64,000 bases of DNA, from contig NZ_RQFO01000020.1 in NCBI RefSeq assembly GCF_004770045.1, positions 1 through 64,000 on the forward strand. The letters run 5' to 3'. Below, one piece after another: positions 45,389 to 53,919 of this stretch. The translations under genes were made by a program, and so were the position numbers. The DNA comes from Leptospira montravelensis. Lineage in GTDB: Bacteria > Spirochaetota > Leptospiria > Leptospirales > Leptospiraceae. Below the pieces are notes generated by a model. It saw nothing but the letters and a program-made list of their open reading frames with translations, was not told where the DNA came from and did not search any database. Every line of letters starts with the position of its first letter. Position 1 is the stretch's first letter.

Positions 45389-46963
45389 ATGAAGAAACTG
45401 AACATATATCTTGCACTCATTGCCTTGGTATTGTGTGTCGTCATCATCATTAGGAAAAACGATCTGACGTTAAATCAATTGGCTACCTTAATGGCAATTT
45501 CCACTCCCAATGAGTTATTCGACTTCAACACTGTGGATTCAATTGCTAAACTAAAATTGAAATCAAAATATACTCCCACTCCTGAATTTAAAATTCCTGG
45601 TCTAGATGGAATTAGCTACGATGATTATAGACAAATCGAATACAAACCTGATGTTGCTATTTGGAAAAATCTTGCTTTACCCTACCAACTTCATTTCTTT
45701 CATCCAGGCCATATTTACAGCAACGGAATTCAAATTTATGAAGTGATTAATGAGAAACCTATAGAAATACCTTATGATGCATCACGTTTTAATTTTGGTG
45801 ACTTACCACTCACTGATTCTTTCACAGAACTTACAAAAAATCTTCACTATACGGGCTTTCGCGTTCATTATCCTATCAATCAAAAAGAAATCTTGGAAGA
45901 ATTTTTAGTCTTTCAAGGCTCATCCTATTTCCGAGCCATATCAAAAGGCCAAGTCTACGGGTTATCAGGCAGAGGGCTTGCCATCAACACAGGACCCCAA
46001 GAAAAAGAAGAATTCCCGATCTTCGAAAGTTTTTATATCAAACGCCCACAAAAAACAGACTCTGCCATTACGATATACGCAATCATGAATAGTGAATCAG
46101 TAGTTGGTTCTTATGAATTTTTGATTAAACCAGGCGAAGTAACAACCATTGATGTTAAGACAAAAATTTACCTACGTAAAAAAATCAAACGACTTGGTTT
46201 TGCCCCTATCACTTCCATGTATTTATACGGAGAATCTGATAACCCTATCTTGGGAAACATACATCCTGAAGTACACGACTCTGATGGTCTTCTCATCCAA
46301 AACAAAATCGGTGATTGGGAATGGAGACCTTTAATCAACCCCAAAAAAACCCAACTAACAAGAATTTCTCTCGATTCACCAAAAGGTTATGGACTAATCC
46401 AAAGAGACCGTAAGTTCAAAAGTTACCAAGATGAAAAACTAAAATACCATTTGCGTCCAAGTGTTTGGGTTGAACCCAAAGGAGATTGGGGTAAAGGAAA
46501 TTTATATTTACTGGAGTTCACAACCAATTTGGATTCAGATGATAATATCACCACTTTTTGGGAACCTTCCATCCCACCGAACCTAAATGAAGGTTACGAA
46601 TTTCAATACACACTTCATTACACTGAAAGATCACCCCTAAAACATACACTAGGAAAAGCATCCGCATTTTACAGAGGAGTTGATCCCCTCTTCCCAAAGG
46701 AGAAAGTATTTACCTTGTATTTTACAGGTGACTATTTAAAATCTTTGGACAAAAAAACTATAATCAACGCCAACATCCAAAACGATAAAATTCCTCCTGA
46801 ACAAATTCGTTATAAAATTGAAAAAATATCTGAGTTGGATCAGTGGCGTTTGCAAATCTGGTATCCTTCTTTTGTAAATGAGTCCAATTGGTTAATTTTC
46901 CTTGAAAGTCAAAACCAAAGAATCACCGAAACTTGGATCTATAGAGACGGATTATCCAAATAA
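45389..46963 (+). CDS. opgG: Periplasmic glucan biosynthesis protein OpgG/MdoG
   Basis: A 524-residue protein with an N-terminal membrane segment or uncleaved signal (LNIYLALIALVLCVVIIIRK). The MdoG beta-sandwich fold is indicated by YDDYRQIEYKPDVAIWK, FHPGHIYSNGIQIYEV, a RGLAINTG block, LTSMYLYGE-like PITSMYLYGES and RDRKFKSYQDEKLKYHLRPS. OpgG is needed to form the beta-1,2 backbone and branches of osmoregulated periplasmic glucans. It forms an operon with the small gene and opgH that follow; the intergenic gap to the next ATG is 1 bp. Confidence 0.9.
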   Translation: MKKLNIYLALIALVLCVVIIIRKNDLTLNQLATLMAISTPNELFDFNTVDSIAKLKLKSKYTPTPEFKIPGLDGISYDDYRQIEYKPDVAIWKNLALPYQLHFFHPGHIYSNGIQIYEVINEKPIEIPYDASRFNFGDLPLTDSFTELTKNLHYTGFRVHYPINQKEILEEFLVFQGSSYFRAISKGQVYGLSGRGLAINTGPQEKEEFPIFESFYIKRPQKTDSAITIYAIMNSESVVGSYEFLIKPGEVTTIDVKTKIYLRKKIKRLGFAPITSMYLYGESDNPILGNIHPEVHDSDGLLIQNKIGDWEWRPLINPKKTQLTRISLDSPKGYGLIQRDRKFKSYQDEKLKYHLRPSVWVEPKGDWGKGNLYLLEFTTNLDSDDNITTFWEPSIPPNLNEGYEFQYTLHYTERSPLKHTLGKASAFYRGVDPLFPKEKVFTLYFTGDYLKSLDKKTIINANIQNDKIPPEQIRYKIEKISELDQWRLQIWYPSFVNESNWLIFLESQNQRITETWIYRDGLSK

Positions 46964-46964
46964 C

Positions 46965-47336
46965 ATGGAATATATGAACGAGTTTAGCGAGAGGATTCGA
47001 ACCTACTTGATTTTAATTGGAATTCAAAGTGAATATAAAATTGCAGAAATAATAAGTGACTTTTTTAAATCCACTGATCTGAAAAAAGAATTTCAAATAG
47101 ACTGGGAACTATGGCAAAGTTACCTAACAACAAAAGAGATAGAACCAAAAAATCTTTTACCAATTGCAAGCCGATCTTGGCAATTCGGCTCAATGATTCC
47201 GCAATCTGCGGACTGGAAACGTGATACAAAATTATATAAACAATCCATCATTAGTTCTTTAAAACCATTATTCGTTATTGCTTCTATCTTTCTTTGGAGC
47301 CTTCTATATTATTTAATTATCTTTAGGTTGTTATGA
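46965..47336 (+). CDS. Small membrane protein between opgG and opgH, possible split-off OpgH N-terminus
   Basis: 123 residues from the ATG directly after the opgG stop; a longer frame extends back into opgG but is unlikely. A soluble helical part is followed by ASRSWQFGSMIPQSADWKRD and one C-terminal membrane segment (LFVIASIFLWSLLYYLIIF). The SMIPQSADW stretch resembles the SMFPDPW segment that precedes the first membrane helix of Proteobacterial OpgH. The opgH product here lacks that N-terminal region. The stop overlaps the opgH start (ATGA), so the two chains are probably made together. Confidence 0.7.
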   Translation: MEYMNEFSERIRTYLILIGIQSEYKIAEIISDFFKSTDLKKEFQIDWELWQSYLTTKEIEPKNLLPIASRSWQFGSMIPQSADWKRDTKLYKQSIISSLKPLFVIASIFLWSLLYYLIIFRLL

Positions 47337-49414
47337 TACATATCCATCGCAGTTTATTTTTCCTAATTTTCATCACTCCCGTTTTAATAGGATTTAGTTT
47401 ATTCATAGAAATTATTTCCTTCCGGGGTATCGAAATCGCAGAATATTACCAATTCATAACTTTCATGTTCCTCTTACCTATGTTGTCGTATGGAGCAAGC
47501 ACTTCTCTATTTGGGTTTTTAATTTCCCTAAAAAAGAATGCTGACACTCTCTTAAAAGCAAAACAGATCCCAAAAAGCGAATTAGATTTCGCCTTATTAG
47601 AGTCTATCGACGTTGCCGTTGTTATGCCTGTATATGAAGAAAATGAAATTTCAATATTTTCCAGAATCAAAGTAATCTATGAGTCAGTAGAAAAAATTCA
47701 TAAACTACCAAAACTAGACTTTTTCATTCTTAGTGATACAAGAACACCCGAAAAGTGGATCAAAGAAGAAGCAGCCTATTTAGAGTTATGCGAATCTACA
47801 AACAACTTTTTTAACTTCCACTACCGCAGACGTAAAAGTAATCTCAACGGGAAAAGTGGCAACATTGCAGATTTTTGCAGAAGATGGGGGAAAAAATACA
47901 AATACATGGTCATTCTAGATGCAGACAGCCTTGTATCCGGAGAACTTATCATACAACTCATCGCAAATATGGAAAAAAACCCAAAGGCAGGAATCATACA
48001 AACCGGAACAAAAATATTCCGAACTACTACCTTATTCCAAAAATTAACCGAATTCTCTTCCTACTTATTTAGCCCTTTTTTCTTAAAAGGTGCTAACTTC
48101 TGGCAAATTAATTCTTCTGGATACTGGGGACACAACGCTATCTTAAGAGTCAAACCGTTTATGGAGCATTGTGCTCTTCCCCACTTACCAGAATATGGTG
48201 GTCTTGGTGGAAAAATTTTGAGCCACGATACCGTCGAAGCTGCGTTAATGAGAAAGGCTGGTTTTGAAGTTTTGTGTGCTTATGAATTGGAAGGTAGTTA
48301 TGAGGAAAATCCACCTAATATAATTGATACACTCAAACGCGACCAACGTTGGTGCCAAGGGAACTTACAACATTTCTGGTTCCTTTTCGGCAAAAAAATC
48401 CCAACTATAAACCGAATCCATATTCTTAATGGAATTTTATCCTATCTGAACTCACCGATTTGGATGTTTTATATCATTTTAAGTTTATGGAACTATTTGG
48501 AAGACAGCAAATATTTAAATTATTCCATGTTACCTGAAGAATATGAATTCTTCAAATCACAAATATATGATCCGCTCTACATAAAGTTATTATATCTTTC
48601 TTTATTATTACTTTTTTTGCCAAGGATACTCAGTTTCATAAGTCTCCCTGCCTTAGAAATCCTTAGAAAATTTCCAGCCTTTCTTCTTGAAACCACATTT
48701 TCAATTTTGATAGCACCAATTTATATGATCTATCATAGTATCTTCGTTTTTTCTATTTTATTAAACAAAAGAATTAGTTGGGGTCCACAAAACCGTGACG
48801 CCAATTCAGAATACAATATATCTTATATAGTTTCCTCCTTTTTCGGAGTGACCATTCTCGGCTTTGCTTGTGCTTATATCAGTTATACGCATTCCACAAT
48901 GTTATTTATATTAACAATGCCAATATGGATTGGCTGGATTTCTGCCATCCCTTTGGTAATCCTTACGGGAAAAGAATTTAAAACTTTAAACAAAATCCTA
49001 AGTATATCTTTTTGGAAACCCGATACCCATTTAATCGGTCGTTTGGAAGAAGAGCTAAAAACGCATAAAAACTGTTACCTCGAAGGTCGCGAATTATTTT
49101 TTGCCTTAGTTCATCCGATCTTTCACAATAGACATAAACAACTCCAAGGGAACAAACTCTATTCTTCCAAACTTCCCAAATCAATAGAAAACGATTTTTT
49201 AACTCTACTGAACCAAGGACCAGATTATTTAGAAAAAAAATCTCTGCTAAAAATTTTATCCAATAGAGAATTATTGGATTCTTTTTTTGGGAAATTTTGG
49301 ACTTCAAAAAAAACAGACTGGGGGAATTACTGGAAAACCATTTGGGAAGAAATCAACCCATCTTTTTTTCCATCAATTTCCAATAATAAGAAGAACGATT
49401 CAAATCTTCAATAA
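47333..49414 (+). CDS. opgH: Periplasmic glucan glucosyltransferase OpgH/MdoH
   Basis: A 693-residue GT2-family membrane glucosyltransferase. Two membrane segments come first, then a cytoplasmic catalytic domain (VAVVMPVYEENEIS, the metal/UDP motif ILDADSLV, HDTVEAALMR) with the processive-enzyme motif DQRWCQGNLQH (QxxRW), followed by five or six further membrane segments. It polymerises glucose from UDP-glucose and passes the chain across the inner membrane. It is shorter than the 847-residue E. coli protein, mainly at the N-terminus, which may be supplied by the small preceding gene. The last 62 bp overlap antisense the yheT-like gene. Confidence 0.92.
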   Translation: MIHIHRSLFFLIFITPVLIGFSLFIEIISFRGIEIAEYYQFITFMFLLPMLSYGASTSLFGFLISLKKNADTLLKAKQIPKSELDFALLESIDVAVVMPVYEENEISIFSRIKVIYESVEKIHKLPKLDFFILSDTRTPEKWIKEEAAYLELCESTNNFFNFHYRRRKSNLNGKSGNIADFCRRWGKKYKYMVILDADSLVSGELIIQLIANMEKNPKAGIIQTGTKIFRTTTLFQKLTEFSSYLFSPFFLKGANFWQINSSGYWGHNAILRVKPFMEHCALPHLPEYGGLGGKILSHDTVEAALMRKAGFEVLCAYELEGSYEENPPNIIDTLKRDQRWCQGNLQHFWFLFGKKIPTINRIHILNGILSYLNSPIWMFYIILSLWNYLEDSKYLNYSMLPEEYEFFKSQIYDPLYIKLLYLSLLLLFLPRILSFISLPALEILRKFPAFLLETTFSILIAPIYMIYHSIFVFSILLNKRISWGPQNRDANSEYNISYIVSSFFGVTILGFACAYISYTHSTMLFILTMPIWIGWISAIPLVILTGKEFKTLNKILSISFWKPDTHLIGRLEEELKTHKNCYLEGRELFFALVHPIFHNRHKQLQGNKLYSSKLPKSIENDFLTLLNQGPDYLEKKSLLKILSNRELLDSFFGKFWTSKKTDWGNYWKTIWEEINPSFFPSISNNKKNDSNLQ

Positions 49415-50318
49415 ATCCACAATGCCCACCTTTTGATTCGATCACTACTTCAAGATACGAAGAAGGTGGAATGTCGGCAAATTCTTTCCAGGGAATGACG
49501 GGGTCATCCATTGAAGTAAGAATTGTCGTCGGAATCCTTACTGACTTAAAAAACAAATCATTCAATGTATACGAATTAAAATACTCATCTACAGATAAAA
49601 ACTGCGAGAACTCTTTCACCATTTTTTCTGTTAAATGCATTACTGATTGATAATCATCTAAATCATGAAAAGAATATAAATGCGGAAATAAATTAGCCTT
49701 CTTTACGAGCGACGATTTCCATGAATTCAAAAAATACTTTCTCAAAAAAGGGTGTTCATCCATTTTTATCGTCGCACTTTTGGGATCCAACGCTGGACTA
49801 AACGCAAAACAATGTTTCAATCCAGGAATTTGATCTCCGATTTTTGAAAGGGAGTGGCGCGCTGCCATTCGCAAAACAAAATTCCCACCTAACGAAAATC
49901 CTGCCAAATAAACTGGGCCTTGTTTCCCAAAAATTTTCACTAGTTCTCTCACGGCTTCATAAGTTTCAGGAAGCAGACTCCCATTAAAGATACCTTCATT
50001 TAAATGATGAGTATCACCGTGATCTCGTAAATTAAACCGGTATACAGAAAATCCTTTCTTCAAAAAATGCTTAGTCGTTCTGACAATATAACTGGAGTGA
50101 ATACTTCCCTCCCAACCGTGAACCAATATCACCAGACCTTTCGGCTCGGACACCTCATGAATGCGAGCAAGAAGCGTAGTTCCATCTTTTGATTTCACTG
50201 ACCTCCATTCACCCGCAATAGAGTGAGCATATCTTTTATCTGACTTAGATTTAAATGAAGCCATAAAAGACTGAACCAAGGGACCAGAAAAAATAGGTAA
50301 GGGTTTAAAGAGGCTCAT
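49353..50318 (-). CDS. YheT-like alpha/beta hydrolase
   Basis: A 321-residue serine hydrolase. Visible elements are the oxyanion region LVILVHGWEGSIHSSYI, the YRFNLRDHGDTHHLN segment, the nucleophile elbow GFSLGGNFVLR, the acid region SMDDPVIPWKEF and the catalytic His in SKGGHCGFIED. The order and the RDHGD motif are typical of the YheT/EMB8 (ABHD1/3-like) family. Substrate unknown, likely an ester. The 3' end overlaps opgH on the opposite strand. Confidence 0.88.
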   Translation of the reverse strand: MSLFKPLPIFSGPLVQSFMASFKSKSDKRYAHSIAGEWRSVKSKDGTTLLARIHEVSEPKGLVILVHGWEGSIHSSYIVRTTKHFLKKGFSVYRFNLRDHGDTHHLNEGIFNGSLLPETYEAVRELVKIFGKQGPVYLAGFSLGGNFVLRMAARHSLSKIGDQIPGLKHCFAFSPALDPKSATIKMDEHPFLRKYFLNSWKSSLVKKANLFPHLYSFHDLDDYQSVMHLTEKMVKEFSQFLSVDEYFNSYTLNDLFFKSVRIPTTILTSMDDPVIPWKEFADIPPSSYLEVVIESKGGHCGFIEDLNRSSYYWKLMEKKMG

Positions 50319-50430
50319 GAACTATCCCAACAATGATCGAATTACTATAATTTTCAATAAAATATCCTAGGAGCTCCCTATCAATTCCAACATAGATTGA
50401 CAAAGCAAAAAACTAACTTAAAATTCAAGT

Positions 50431-50877
50431 ATGAAAAATTTAATACCCTATTTTCTTCTTTTTTTCACCGCCTGCCAAAGTTATACGCCCTGGAGATCAG
50501 AATGGAGAAATAAGAATGGAGTCGAAGTTTTTTATGCTGCCGTCTCTGCAAAGGCGAGTCCCCAGGCCATTGAATCCGGAAGTTTAGCTATGAGAAGGAG
50601 CACTTGCGTCAATGCAACAAACCTACTTTCCACTTCTCCAAGACTTACTTCCATACTCTTGGAACAAGAATCCATCCAACTAAACGAAATCGAAACTAAA
50701 GACCTTGCTCGCCTTATCTCCTCACACAAAATCAAACCCAAACAAGATTCTTGCCAGTCCGAAGATATCGGTTATATTTTTGTAAGCCATGCATGGGAAA
50801 CTTGCCAATGCCTATACACCATCGAATACCCAGGCGGCAGAAATCAATTTCGACAAGATCTAACCCAAGTTAAATAA
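50431..50877 (+). CDS. Small lipoprotein of unknown function
   Basis: A 148-residue protein with a short signal, MKNLIPYFLLFFTAC (Cys15). The mature part has four more Cys (including CQSEDIGYIFV and WETCQCLYTIEY), probably disulphide-bonded, and an AVSAKASPQAIESGSLAMRR segment like small envelope proteins of the LPP20 type. No firm family. It converges with the winged-helix gene at 50932, with 54 bp between the two stops. Confidence 0.7.
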   Translation: MKNLIPYFLLFFTACQSYTPWRSEWRNKNGVEVFYAAVSAKASPQAIESGSLAMRRSTCVNATNLLSTSPRLTSILLEQESIQLNEIETKDLARLISSHKIKPKQDSCQSEDIGYIFVSHAWETCQCLYTIEYPGGRNQFRQDLTQVK

Positions 50878-50931
50878 AGTCAAAGTTTCTGTTTTTTCGA
50901 TTCCTTTTCCACTAGTATGAATATTAAACTT

Positions 50932-51513
50932 TCACCTTGGGTTTCCCTTAAAACGCTTCCAATAGGAAAGTTGCCATCCAGTCAACACTTCTGGACCGGC
51001 AAGTCTCGAAAGAGCCAAACTAGTAGAAAAGGAAAGTTGTTTTTCGCTCCAGGTTAAAAACTCTTTCCAATCCTTATCTTTAGCATTTTTTAAAAAATTT
51101 TTATGTATGTTTTTATTTACTTTGTATTTAAGATTAGACATGGCATTCAAAGAAGGATCTGCCTCGGATTCCATTCCCATTCGGGTTGTTATCTCTTGAC
51201 CAGAAGAAGACTTACTCGCCGTACCAAAATCCAACTCCGAATTCAAACCGGTAATTACTGGTTTCAAAAAACGTCTCCTTCCATCAAACCCAGTTTGTTT
51301 TAATAGTCCTTTTTTCTTCAAAGCGGAGACCAAACGTGAAATCGTATCTCTCTTTAATTTTAAAACTTTTCCCAAATATTCATTTGATGCAAAACATCCG
51401 CCTTTGGCATCTAATGAATATATTTCGGCAAATAACTTTGTTTGGTTTGGAGTAAGGCCCAAATCTTCCATCCATTGGGCAACCCATACGCCCGTTCTTT
51501 TGAATTCACTCAT
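50932..51513 (-). CDS. Winged-helix protein flanking parAB, candidate replication initiator/regulator 1
   Basis: A 193-residue protein. The N-terminal winged-helix domain (about 5-85) reads RTGVWVAQWMEDLGLT, QTKLFAEIYSLDAKGGCFAS, RDTISRLVSALKKKGLL and QTGFDGRRRFLKP. A variable linker follows, then a C-terminal block WKEFLTWSEKQLSFST. The same order with high similarity is seen in the product of 54441-55064, so the two are paralogues. The KGGCFASN and TGFDGR motifs recur in helix-turn-helix proteins next to partition genes on leptospiral replicons, which is why I infer a role in replication or its control. ATG start with AGGGG upstream. A long structured leader precedes it. Confidence 0.75.
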   Translation of the reverse strand: MSEFKRTGVWVAQWMEDLGLTPNQTKLFAEIYSLDAKGGCFASNEYLGKVLKLKRDTISRLVSALKKKGLLKQTGFDGRRRFLKPVITGLNSELDFGTASKSSSGQEITTRMGMESEADPSLNAMSNLKYKVNKNIHKNFLKNAKDKDWKEFLTWSEKQLSFSTSLALSRLAGPEVLTGWQLSYWKRFKGNPR

Positions 51514-51783
51514 AACAACCCCTTGTTTCCAACACAGGCCTTCGGCGCTAAGAAAAGGAATCCTTCTCTTAGAATCACAACACTAAAAGATACACCTTCG
51601 GTGTTGTTATTTATCTCTTGGAGGTTCTTTCAAACGTCCGATTTGGAATTCATTTGAATTCCAGGTGATGTATTTAAGCGGTAAAAATTGTGGAAGACCG
51701 CTTTCAGGTATGAGGACACCTCCCCTACCTTGAATCTATTAGTACCAAATTCAAATTTCTGTCAAGTTTTAATGAGACATAAT
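51514..51783 (-). promoter_or_regulatory. Promoter and long structured leader of winged-helix gene 1
   Basis: Read on the minus strand: ATTATGTCTCATT (51783-51771), a -35-like TTGACA (51765-51760), then about 220 nt to the ATG. Hairpins are AAGCGGT/ACCGCTT (51676-51682 with 51697-51703), TGGAATTC/GAATTCCA around a 4-nt loop (51644-51663), and ACACC/GGTGT. The element GGACGTTTGAAAGAAC then CTCCAA (51639-51618) recurs with two changes in the leader of the paralogue at 54266-54287. Confidence 0.65.
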
Positions 51784-52049
51784 CTGAAAACAAAACGATC
51801 AGACAATAATCCTGGAAGTAAGTGTTTTTTGGGGGAGGGTAGGGGCTACTAGGATAATTAAAAAGGAGAGAAGTCTCTCTGAACTGCTTCCACACAATTC
51901 AGAGAGTTTACATCACCCGGTTAAAGGGGTTATTAACAAAATACCAATCCACAAAAATAGTACAAGAATTTTTTCTATAATCTTCAAGAAAAACCAAAAC
52001 AAAGATTGGGGCGCATCGAATCGCTCCTACACCCTCATACTATTAAAAA

Positions 52050-52112
52050 CGACCAGGCTCTCCGCTCCAATCTTTCCCCTTGGGAAAGGATTTCCGCTTC
52101 GATCCTTTGCGC
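52050..52112 (-). repeat. 63-bp imperfect palindromic intergenic repeat, copy 2
   Basis: On the minus strand it aligns gap-free with 31263-31325 at 49 of 63 positions. It keeps the two AGCG boxes (GAAGCGGAAATCC and GGAGCGGAGAGCC) and the central hairpin CTTTCCC-AA-GGGGAAAG. Confidence 0.65.
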
Positions 52113-52181
52113 ACGAATTCTATACTAAAAAACTCACAACAAAATCCATCAAACTTTAATCTTGATTTAAGATGTATCAAG

Positions 52182-52195
52182 GTACGCCGGCGTAC
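52182..52195. promoter_or_regulatory. 14-bp palindrome GTACGCCGGCGTAC, candidate parS or operator, copy 1
   Basis: A perfect palindrome about 70 bp upstream of parA, embedded in AAG-GTACGCCGGCGTAC-TTT. An identical copy follows parA. High GC in an AT-rich setting and its position suggest a ParB binding site. Confidence 0.7.
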
Positions 52196-52266
52196 TTTCT
52201 TAAAAAATATATCAAATTTTTAATTTTTATTGCACCAAGAATGAGCTATCACAAACTCACTATGCA

Positions 52267-52998
52267 ATGAAGATCATAACTGTTGCCAATATCAAAGGTG
52301 GAACATCTAAATCCACAACTGCCATCCATTTAGCGCTAGCACTATCAAAAAGAGGTACAACACTAGCAATAGATATGGACCCTCAAGCCGACCTTTCGGA
52401 CTTTTTCTTTCCTGAAGAACCTGTCGAGTTTTTCGATTCCGGAAATACCCTCTCCGTATTAAACGCAGAAACAACACTAGCAGAGTCAGTAAAATCATCA
52501 AACAACATCGACGTATTACCATCGATCATTGAACTATCTGATTTAAGTTACCTAGCATCAAAAGATTTTTCTATGATACCTCGCCTTAAAAACATCCTTC
52601 TAAAAGCAGACTACGATTACGTAGTAATAGACACACCTGGGTCAGGTTCTTCTGAAAATATTGCATCCTATCTCCCCGCTTCCACTATTCTAATTCCAGT
52701 CACGCCTTCCAAATGGGCTGTCAGAACCGTCGCCCAAGTATTAAAAAAAGTAGATGAAGCAGAAAGGTTCGACGAACAATCCAAAAAAAAATCAGTAATG
52801 ATCCTTCCATCTCAATGGGGAACATCGCAAAAACAAATGGATCTTCTTCAAAAATTAAACACAATCAAATCGTTAAAAATTTTAGAACCTATACCAAAAA
52901 ATGACAGCATCCGGGACCGTACGGAAACTGGCAAACCTCTACAAGAAGGAAGTGCACCCTGGAAAGCTTTCGAAACTTTAGCGGAGAAATTAAAGTAA
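52267..52998 (+). CDS. parA: ParA partition ATPase
   Basis: A 243-residue ParA/Soj-type ATPase. It has the deviant Walker A motif with the signature first Lys, KGGTSKST (KGGVGKTT in most relatives), Walker A' region DMDPQADLSDFF, Walker B YVVIDTPGSG, and RTVAQVLKKVDEAE. There is no N-terminal helix-turn-helix, so it is the short type (Ib or chromosomal), and transcriptional control would fall to ParB or another protein. It moves replicated DNA through ATP-dependent, nucleoid-bound gradients with ParB. No clear ribosome-binding site precedes the ATG. The palindromes lie on either side of the gene. Confidence 0.92.
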   Translation: MKIITVANIKGGTSKSTTAIHLALALSKRGTTLAIDMDPQADLSDFFFPEEPVEFFDSGNTLSVLNAETTLAESVKSSNNIDVLPSIIELSDLSYLASKDFSMIPRLKNILLKADYDYVVIDTPGSGSSENIASYLPASTILIPVTPSKWAVRTVAQVLKKVDEAERFDEQSKKKSVMILPSQWGTSQKQMDLLQKLNTIKSLKILEPIPKNDSIRDRTETGKPLQEGSAPWKAFETLAEKLK

Positions 52999-52999
52999 G

Positions 53000-53013
53000 G
53001 TACGCCGGCGTAC
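53000..53013. promoter_or_regulatory. 14-bp palindrome GTACGCCGGCGTAC, candidate parS or operator, copy 2
   Basis: Identical to the copy at 52182-52195, including the flanking AAG and TTT. It starts 2 bp after the parA stop and ends 12 bp before the parB ATG. Confidence 0.7.
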
Positions 53014-53025
53014 TTTATCAAACCC

Positions 53026-53904
53026 ATGAAAAACAAAGCAAATTATAACCCAGCCGATATCCTTTCAAGGGCATCGGCAAGAACCTCATCCTTAAACCCA
53101 TTCCTTAAAGAAGAAGGAACCACTCAACAGAATGCAACAGAAATCCCTGTTGATGAAATCTTAATAGAAAGTAACCCCCGAAAAACTTTTAACGAATCTA
53201 CAATCAAAGAACTTGCTGAATCCATTTCCCAATATGGACTATTACAACCTGTTGTTGTAAGAAAAAAAGCAGGTAAATATGAACTTATCAACGGAGAGAG
53301 AAGGTTTCGTGCCCACAAACTTCTAAAGAAAAAAACCATTTTAGCCATCGTCAAAAATGTGGAACAAATCGACATTTCCAAATTGCCAGAAATCAAATTA
53401 GTGGAAAATCTACAAAGAGAAGATCTGTCAGAATCTGATTTGGCTCTTTCTCTCCAGGAACTTAAAAACAGACACAAAGAAACCAACGACCAGCTAGCTA
53501 AACGTATCAACAAATCAGGCCAGTGGGTAAAAACAAAAATTGCACATGCGGAAATATTAAAAGAAACAAACATCAATTCTAATTCCGACAAAAGTCATCC
53601 TATCTTTCAAATCCCAACAAGTTTATTTACAGAAATTGCACCTCTTGACGTATCCAATAGAAAAAAGGCAATTGACTACCTTCTTAAAGGTTTAGAAAAA
53701 AAAGGTGACTTCCCATCTCGCAATGATCTTAGAGAATTTGTTCGTCCCTTAAAACCAAGTAAACTAAAACAATCGAAACCAAAAAATAACAATCTAGAGC
53801 TAAAAGACCTAAAAAACAAACTGCTCAAAATAAAAGAAAAAATTTCCCAACTCCAAAACGAAAAATCAATCGTGGAAGAGGCAATTCGAAAGTTTAAAAA
53901 ATAA
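53026..53904 (+). CDS. parB: ParB/Spo0J partition protein
   Basis: A 292-residue ParB. The N-terminal CTP-binding domain has IPVDEILIESNPRKTF, GLLQPVVVRKKAGKYELING and GERRFRAHKLL (the GERRxRA motif), then the ENLQREDL motif and the helix-turn-helix (NDQLAKRINKSGQWVKTKIA). A short C-terminal coiled coil (ELKDLKNKLLKIKEKISQLQ) should dimerise. Known ParBs bind parS and slide as CTP clamps. Separated from parA by 27 bp that contain a palindrome, so the two form one operon. A strong hairpin overlaps its stop codon. Confidence 0.93.
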   Translation: MKNKANYNPADILSRASARTSSLNPFLKEEGTTQQNATEIPVDEILIESNPRKTFNESTIKELAESISQYGLLQPVVVRKKAGKYELINGERRFRAHKLLKKKTILAIVKNVEQIDISKLPEIKLVENLQREDLSESDLALSLQELKNRHKETNDQLAKRINKSGQWVKTKIAHAEILKETNINSNSDKSHPIFQIPTSLFTEIAPLDVSNRKKAIDYLLKGLEKKGDFPSRNDLREFVRPLKPSKLKQSKPKNNNLELKDLKNKLLKIKEKISQLQNEKSIVEEAIRKFKK

Positions 53905-53919
53905 CCTTTCGAATTTTCC
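53883..53919 (+). terminator. Intrinsic terminator of parAB
   Basis: AATTCGAAAG (53883-53892) pairs perfectly with CTTTCGAATT (53906-53915), a 10-bp stem with a 13-nt loop followed by TT. It overlaps the last codons and stop of parB. Confidence 0.65.

Larger units (their letters stand above)
51784..52266. other. Noncoding region upstream of parA, candidate origin
   Basis: No gene is seen. It contains two mutually exclusive hairpins (GAGAG/CTCTC at 51866-51879, against CTCTCTGAA/TTCAGAGAG at 51875-51906), a 63-bp repeat (52050-52112), the CTTGAT/ATCAAG inverted repeat (52161-52181), the first 14-bp palindrome, and an AT-rich stretch at about 52200-52235. No exact DnaA box (TTATNCACA) was found by eye. 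Position between an initiator-like gene and parA makes it a plausible replication origin. Confidence 0.45.

Noticed and set aside
50882..50932. AAAGTTT/AAACTTT between two converging genes as a bidirectional terminator
   Set aside because: Arms are only 7 bp, AT-only at the core and about 37 bp apart; too weak.
51514..52266. Search for iterons (short tandem direct repeats) near the initiator-like gene
   Set aside because: No convincing set of evenly spaced direct repeats was found by eye, so iteron control is not claimed.
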